The position numbers were made by a program, and so were the translations under genes. Positions 6,030-8,874 of a stretch of DNA of 8,874 nt are shown here, one piece after another (position 1 is the stretch's first letter; each line of letters opens with the position of its first letter). The stretch is from Solirubrobacterales bacterium (GTDB lineage: Bacteria; Actinomycetota; Thermoleophilia; Solirubrobacterales; Solirubrobacteraceae), in contig JAFAZB010000392.1 of the NCBI GenBank assembly GCA_019240015.1, forward strand, positions 1 to 8,874. The letters are read 5' to 3'. The notes beneath the pieces were generated by a model that was not told the DNA's origin, made no database searches, and saw only the letters and a program-made list of their open reading frames with translations.

Positions 6030-7769
6030 GTGGCCAGCTCGTACCGGACGATCGTCACAGCCGAGGGCATCGAGCTCGCCGCGCTCGAGGACGGCGACCG
6101 ATCGCGGCCCACGATCGTGCTCGTGCACGGCTATCCGGACACCAAGGAGCTGTGGGACGGCGTCGTCTCGCGCTTGGCGCTGGGCTTTCACGTGGTCGCC
6201 TACGACGTGCGGGGAGCGGGGGGCTCGAGCGCGCCCCGGGGCCCGGCGGCATATGCGCTGGAGCGGCTGGGAGAGGACTTCGCAGAGGTCTGCGCTGCGC
6301 TCGCGCCGGGCCGGCAGGTCCACCTGGTCGGACACGACTGGGGCGGGATCCAGGGCTGGGAGCTCGCCAGCTCCCCGCGCTTTCAGGACACACTCGCATC
6401 GCTGACCGCGATCGCCGCTCCCGCGCTCGATCAGGCGATCGCGGCCGGACCCGGGCTGGCGCGCCGAGGCAGGCTGCTGCGAGCGATCGCGCGCGCCAGC
6501 CGGTCCTGGTACGTGATCGTCCTGTGCCTCCCAGGTGGGCCCTCGCTGATCTGGCGGTTGGTGCTGGCGGGAGGACGATGGCGCTGGCTGCTGGCGCATC
6601 TGGATCGGGTCCCGGTCGATCGGCGTCATCCCGCGCCGACGCTCGCCGCTGACGGTCTGCACGGGGCGAACCTGTATCGCCGCAACATCCCAGCCCGAAT
6701 CCTGCGCCCCAGGGCGGCCCGCCGCGCCGGAGTGCCGGTCCAGCTCGTCGTTCCCACCGGCGACCGCTCGATCCCCGCGCACTACTACGAGCGCGCCGAG
6801 CGCTGGGCGCCACTGCTGCGCCGCCGCGTGGTGGCCGGCTCGCACTGGGCGCCGCGAACCCATCCCGAGCTGATCTCCCGCTGGATCGGCGAGTTCGTCG
6901 AGGAAGTGGAACGGGGCGCGGCCCGCTCGCACACCCCGTGGGCCCGCGGCGGCGGGACCGCGCAGCTCGCGGGGCGGCTGGCACTGGTCACCGGCGCCGG
7001 CAGCGGCATCGGGCGTGCCACCGCGCTCGCGCTGGCCGCGCGCGGCTCGCGGCTGCTGCTGGTGGATCGCGACGGTGACGCGGCCGCGCGCACCGCGGCC
7101 GCGATCCCGCGGTCGCACGCGTTCACGTGCGACGTCGGTGACGAGCGTGCGATGGAGCGGCTGGCCTCCGAGGTGACCGGCAGGCACGGCGTGCCCGACG
7201 TGGTCGTCAACAACGCGGGGATTGGGCTTGCGGGACCGTTCCTCCAGACCGGAGCGGACGAGTGGCGCCGGATCCTCGACGTCAATCTGCTGGGGGTCGT
7301 GACGGGATCACGGCTGTTCGCGCGGGCGATGCTCGAGCGGGGCGAGGGAGGGCAGATCGTCAACTTGTCCTCCGTGGCGGCGTTCGGACCGTTCAGGGAT
7401 CTGGCTGCCTACGGCGCCTCGAAGGCGGCCGTACTGATGCTGAGCGAGTGCCTGCGCGCCGAGCTGGCGCCCTACGGGATCGGCGTCACCGCGGTCTGTC
7501 CGGGGATCGTCGCCACCAACATCACCCGTGCGACGCGCTACGTAGGTCATCCCGAGGGACAGCAGGAGCGCATTAGAGAGCAGGTCACGCGCTCCTATCA
7601 GCGTCGAAACTTCACCCCAGAGCGGGTCGCCGAACAGATCGTCGAGGCGATCGGCAGCGACGCTCCGGTGGCGGTGGTGACGCCCGAAGCCAAGCTCGCA
7701 CGGGTCCTGTCCCGAGTAGCCCCCGGGGTGCTGCGACGGCTCGCTGGGCGCTCCGCGCTGCCGATCTGA
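6030..7769 (+). CDS. EphD-like fusion: epoxide-hydrolase-type alpha/beta hydrolase plus short-chain dehydrogenase
   Basis: This 579-residue protein has two enzyme domains. The N-terminal alpha/beta hydrolase (about 8-300) has the oxyanion motif HGYPD (33-37) and an Asp nucleophile D103 in VGHDWGG, typical of epoxide hydrolases and dehalogenases, not esterases. D245 and H272 (GSHWAP) complete the triad. Cap tyrosines Y161 (SWY) and Y216 (NLYRRN) match those that activate the epoxide. The C-terminal short-chain dehydrogenase (about 313-579) has TGAGSGIG (321-328), NNAG (394-397) and the tetrad N419, S448, Y461, K465. This order matches mycobacterial EphD, implicated in mycolic-acid lipid metabolism. 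All catalytic residues are present, so both halves should be active on a lipid-like epoxide or alcohol. The substrate is unknown. GTG is the start, without a Shine-Dalgarno. The gene runs opposite to the NodB-like gene, 28 bp away. Confidence 0.9.
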   Translation: MASSYRTIVTAEGIELAALEDGDRSRPTIVLVHGYPDTKELWDGVVSRLALGFHVVAYDVRGAGGSSAPRGPAAYALERLGEDFAEVCAALAPGRQVHLVGHDWGGIQGWELASSPRFQDTLASLTAIAAPALDQAIAAGPGLARRGRLLRAIARASRSWYVIVLCLPGGPSLIWRLVLAGGRWRWLLAHLDRVPVDRRHPAPTLAADGLHGANLYRRNIPARILRPRAARRAGVPVQLVVPTGDRSIPAHYYERAERWAPLLRRRVVAGSHWAPRTHPELISRWIGEFVEEVERGAARSHTPWARGGGTAQLAGRLALVTGAGSGIGRATALALAARGSRLLLVDRDGDAAARTAAAIPRSHAFTCDVGDERAMERLASEVTGRHGVPDVVVNNAGIGLAGPFLQTGADEWRRILDVNLLGVVTGSRLFARAMLERGEGGQIVNLSSVAAFGPFRDLAAYGASKAAVLMLSECLRAELAPYGIGVTAVCPGIVATNITRATRYVGHPEGQQERIREQVTRSYQRRNFTPERVAEQIVEAIGSDAPVAVVTPEAKLARVLSRVAPGVLRRLAGRSALPI

Positions 7770-7812
7770 GCCTGCGGGAAGGAGTCCGCGGGGCCAGGGC
7801 GAAACGCAGACC

Positions 7813-8412
7813 ATGCTGCTCAGGCGCCGGCCGCCGCGGATCGACTCGGGGCCGCTCGTAGCCCGGCCCGGGTTCGAGCACCTCGACCGCGACGTGCTCG
7901 CGGTGCTCAAGTGGCTGACGGCGAACAAGGTCGACTTCGTGCTGGTCGGTCCGATCGCATACCTGGTCCGGGGCGACGCGGACGCGGCCGGCCCGGTGGC
8001 GGTGGTCCCCGCTCCGTACGTGCGCAACCTCGAGCGCCTGTCGCGAGCGCTGGGCGCGGAGCATGCGCGGCTGCGGGTCGAGGGCAGGCGAAGCGGCGCG
8101 ACCGCGCCCGACTCGCTTCCCGTCAGGCTCAGCGCCGAGAAGCTCGCGCGGGGCGCCCGCTGGATGCTGCGTTGCGGCCCCCACGAGCTCGATATCGAGG
8201 GCGCGGCGGGTCGAGGCTCGAGTCGGCGCAGCGCCGGATCGCGCTATCAGGAGCTGCTGTACGAGGCGGGCCGCTTTCAGCTCGCCGACGGGGTCAGCGT
8301 CGAGGTGGCTTCGCCCGAGGACCTCGAGCACTACGAGCATCTGCGCCGGACTGGGATCGCGCCCGAGATGCGGATCACCCGCCAGGCCAAGGCCGAGCAC
8401 GAGCCCGCCTAG
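7813..8412 (+). CDS. Hypothetical protein resembling a degenerate nucleotidyltransferase
   Basis: I do not recognise this 199-residue protein with certainty. Its layout resembles minimal nucleotidyltransferases of the MNT/AbiEii type. A helix leads to FVLVGPIAYLVRG (42-54), where the family has VGGxAxxxHG. A strand position follows (PVAVV, 61-65) where the family has its DxD metal motif. The helix NLERLSRALGA (72-82), a late ELDIEG (125-130) and VASPEDLEHY (165-174) match the family's closing VASLEDL motif. The second glycine and the metal-binding aspartates are missing; only D127 remains, so catalysis is unlikely. It has no signal peptide or membrane helix and a basic N-terminus. It starts 43 nt after the hydrolase-dehydrogenase gene and may share its transcript. 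GGAAGGAG is 28 nt upstream, too far to serve this ATG. Confidence 0.6.
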   Translation: MLLRRRPPRIDSGPLVARPGFEHLDRDVLAVLKWLTANKVDFVLVGPIAYLVRGDADAAGPVAVVPAPYVRNLERLSRALGAEHARLRVEGRRSGATAPDSLPVRLSAEKLARGARWMLRCGPHELDIEGAAGRGSSRRSAGSRYQELLYEAGRFQLADGVSVEVASPEDLEHYEHLRRTGIAPEMRITRQAKAEHEPA

Positions 8413-8556
8413 GATGTGTCAAGCGGAGTCGACGCGGCGGTGATTGCGTTGTGCTCGTCTTGTCGGCCGGCTGGCTGGGGTCGGTGAGGACGAAAGCGTC
8501 CACGCGGCCGGTCCTGTCAGGGCGCGAGGCGCCCGCCAGCGGGTCACGACCGACGC

Positions 8557-8669
8557 GATCGCACCGGATCGCACACACCACCGGTCGTTTTCAGGCGTGG
8601 TCCCGCGAGCGATCGCCTTGTCGCACTGGGCGCAGCCACCCCTCCCAGCCCGAGGCGGAGTGTGCGATC
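8557..8669. repeat. GATCGCAC words, two direct and one inverted
   Basis: GATCGCAC occurs at 8557-8564 and again at 8567-8574, a 10-bp step. The second copy extends to GATCGCACAC (8567-8576) and has an exact inverted partner GTGTGCGATC at 8660-8669, 83 bp away. Ten-bp arms could be regulator half-sites for the downstream gene or the ends of a decayed small element. No target duplication is visible. Confidence 0.4.
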
Positions 8670-8765
8670 TTGATGGTTTGGCGCGCACCACCGCGCCCGC
8701 TCGCGCGCTAGGGCCCGCGCCGCGTCGCACGGAACAGAGTGACATAACCGGCACCCCCGCTGGGA

Positions 8766-8771
8766 TACCCT
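8766..8771 (+). promoter_or_regulatory. -10 element for the last gene
   Basis: TACCCT fits TANNNT and ends 6 nt before the ATG at 8778. Transcription would start at or next to the start codon, again suggesting a leaderless mRNA. GTGACA at 8739-8744 could be a distant -35 element, with a spacer of 21 bp, longer than usual. Confidence 0.35.
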
Positions 8772-8777
8772 GGGGTG

Positions 8778-8874
8778 ATGCCCGCGCGTACCAGGCTGGC
8801 GCTGATCGGAGCGGGTACCGGGGCCGGCTTGCTGTTGGCGACCTGGTACCTGGCGTTCCACGTCGGCGTCTTCA
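8778..8874 (+). CDS. N-terminus of a membrane protein, possibly a PAP2-type phosphatase (cut by the window edge)
   Basis: Only 32 codons are visible. A short basic start (MPARTR) is followed by a hydrophobic helix of about 20 residues (LALIGAGTGAGLLLATWYLA) and then FHVGVF. I recall this kind of beginning from actinobacterial PAP2-family (phosphatidic acid or undecaprenyl diphosphate phosphatase) proteins, but no catalytic motif is inside the window, so the call is a guess. GTG at 8775 is directly in frame before the ATG and could also start translation; the -10 element at 8766-8771 favours a leaderless start at one of the two. Confidence 0.4.
   Translation, partial: MPARTRLALIGAGTGAGLLLATWYLAFHVGVF

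Larger units (their letters stand above)
8413..8777 (+). other. 365-bp stretch without a convincing gene
   Basis: Open frames here exist on both strands but show the Arg/Pro/Ala-rich composition of GC-rich shadow frames. None has a recognisable motif or good start context. A minus-strand frame contains CAQC followed later by WC, which might hint at a decayed zinc-ribbon or transposase fragment, but this is not supportable. The stretch holds three copies of GATCGCAC, described separately, and the likely promoter of the next gene at its right end. A TTGACA word on the minus strand at 8417-8422 has no gene to serve. Confidence 0.5.

Noticed and set aside
6002..6112. Longer N-terminus for the NodB-like protein
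   Set aside because: It would run across the divergent promoter and into the start of the opposing gene; the GTG after the -10 element leaves a normal Arg-rich tail and anchor helix.
8419..8754. Minus-strand 111-codon frame with CAQC, considered as a transposase or zinc-ribbon remnant
   Set aside because: No further motif, poor start context and shadow-like composition; overlapping frames are equally long.

Overview
The window is high-GC DNA with GTG starts, GTGA gene overlaps and probable leaderless transcripts. This suggests an actinobacterium, and the protein styles (NodB-like family with TFDNGY, EphD-like fusion, KdpD-type kinase) remind me of the Solirubrobacterales/Thermoleophilia. That placement is recall, not a search result.

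Left two thirds (1-6001), all on the minus strand, read right to left. First comes a three-gene unit with GTGA overlaps at both junctions. It encodes a membrane-anchored NodB/polysaccharide-deacetylase-like protein (4997-6001), a short KdpD-type histidine kinase (3579-5000) and a KdpE-type response regulator (2896-3582). A DUF2254 membrane protein follows after a 113-bp gap (1415-2782). Then comes the start of the high-affinity potassium pump operon: a 26-residue hydrophobic peptide (1224-1304), KdpF (29 residues, 1112-1201) and KdpA (1-1107, running off the left edge). kdpB and kdpC should lie beyond the left edge. The two-component pair most likely senses potassium or turgor stress and controls the Kdp pump. 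The kinase lacks the cytoplasmic KdpD and USP sensor domains of the classical protein.

Right third (6002-8874), plus strand. A 28-bp divergent gap holds two abutting -10 elements. It leads into a two-domain enzyme, an epoxide-hydrolase-type alpha/beta hydrolase fused to a short-chain dehydrogenase (6030-7769), the layout of mycobacterial EphD. A small protein resembling a nucleotidyltransferase that has lost its metal motif follows (7813-8412). Next is a 365-bp stretch with no convincing gene but with repeated GATCGCAC words. The window ends in the first 32 codons of a membrane protein, possibly a PAP2-type phosphatase (8778 to the edge).

The most notable points are the NodB-like protein, with two of three metal ligands replaced, coupled to kdpDE; the shortened KdpD; the extra small membrane peptide before KdpF; the repeat-rich kdp upstream region; and the back-to-back, apparently leaderless divergent promoters. 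I found no CRISPR array, tRNA, rRNA or intact mobile element.
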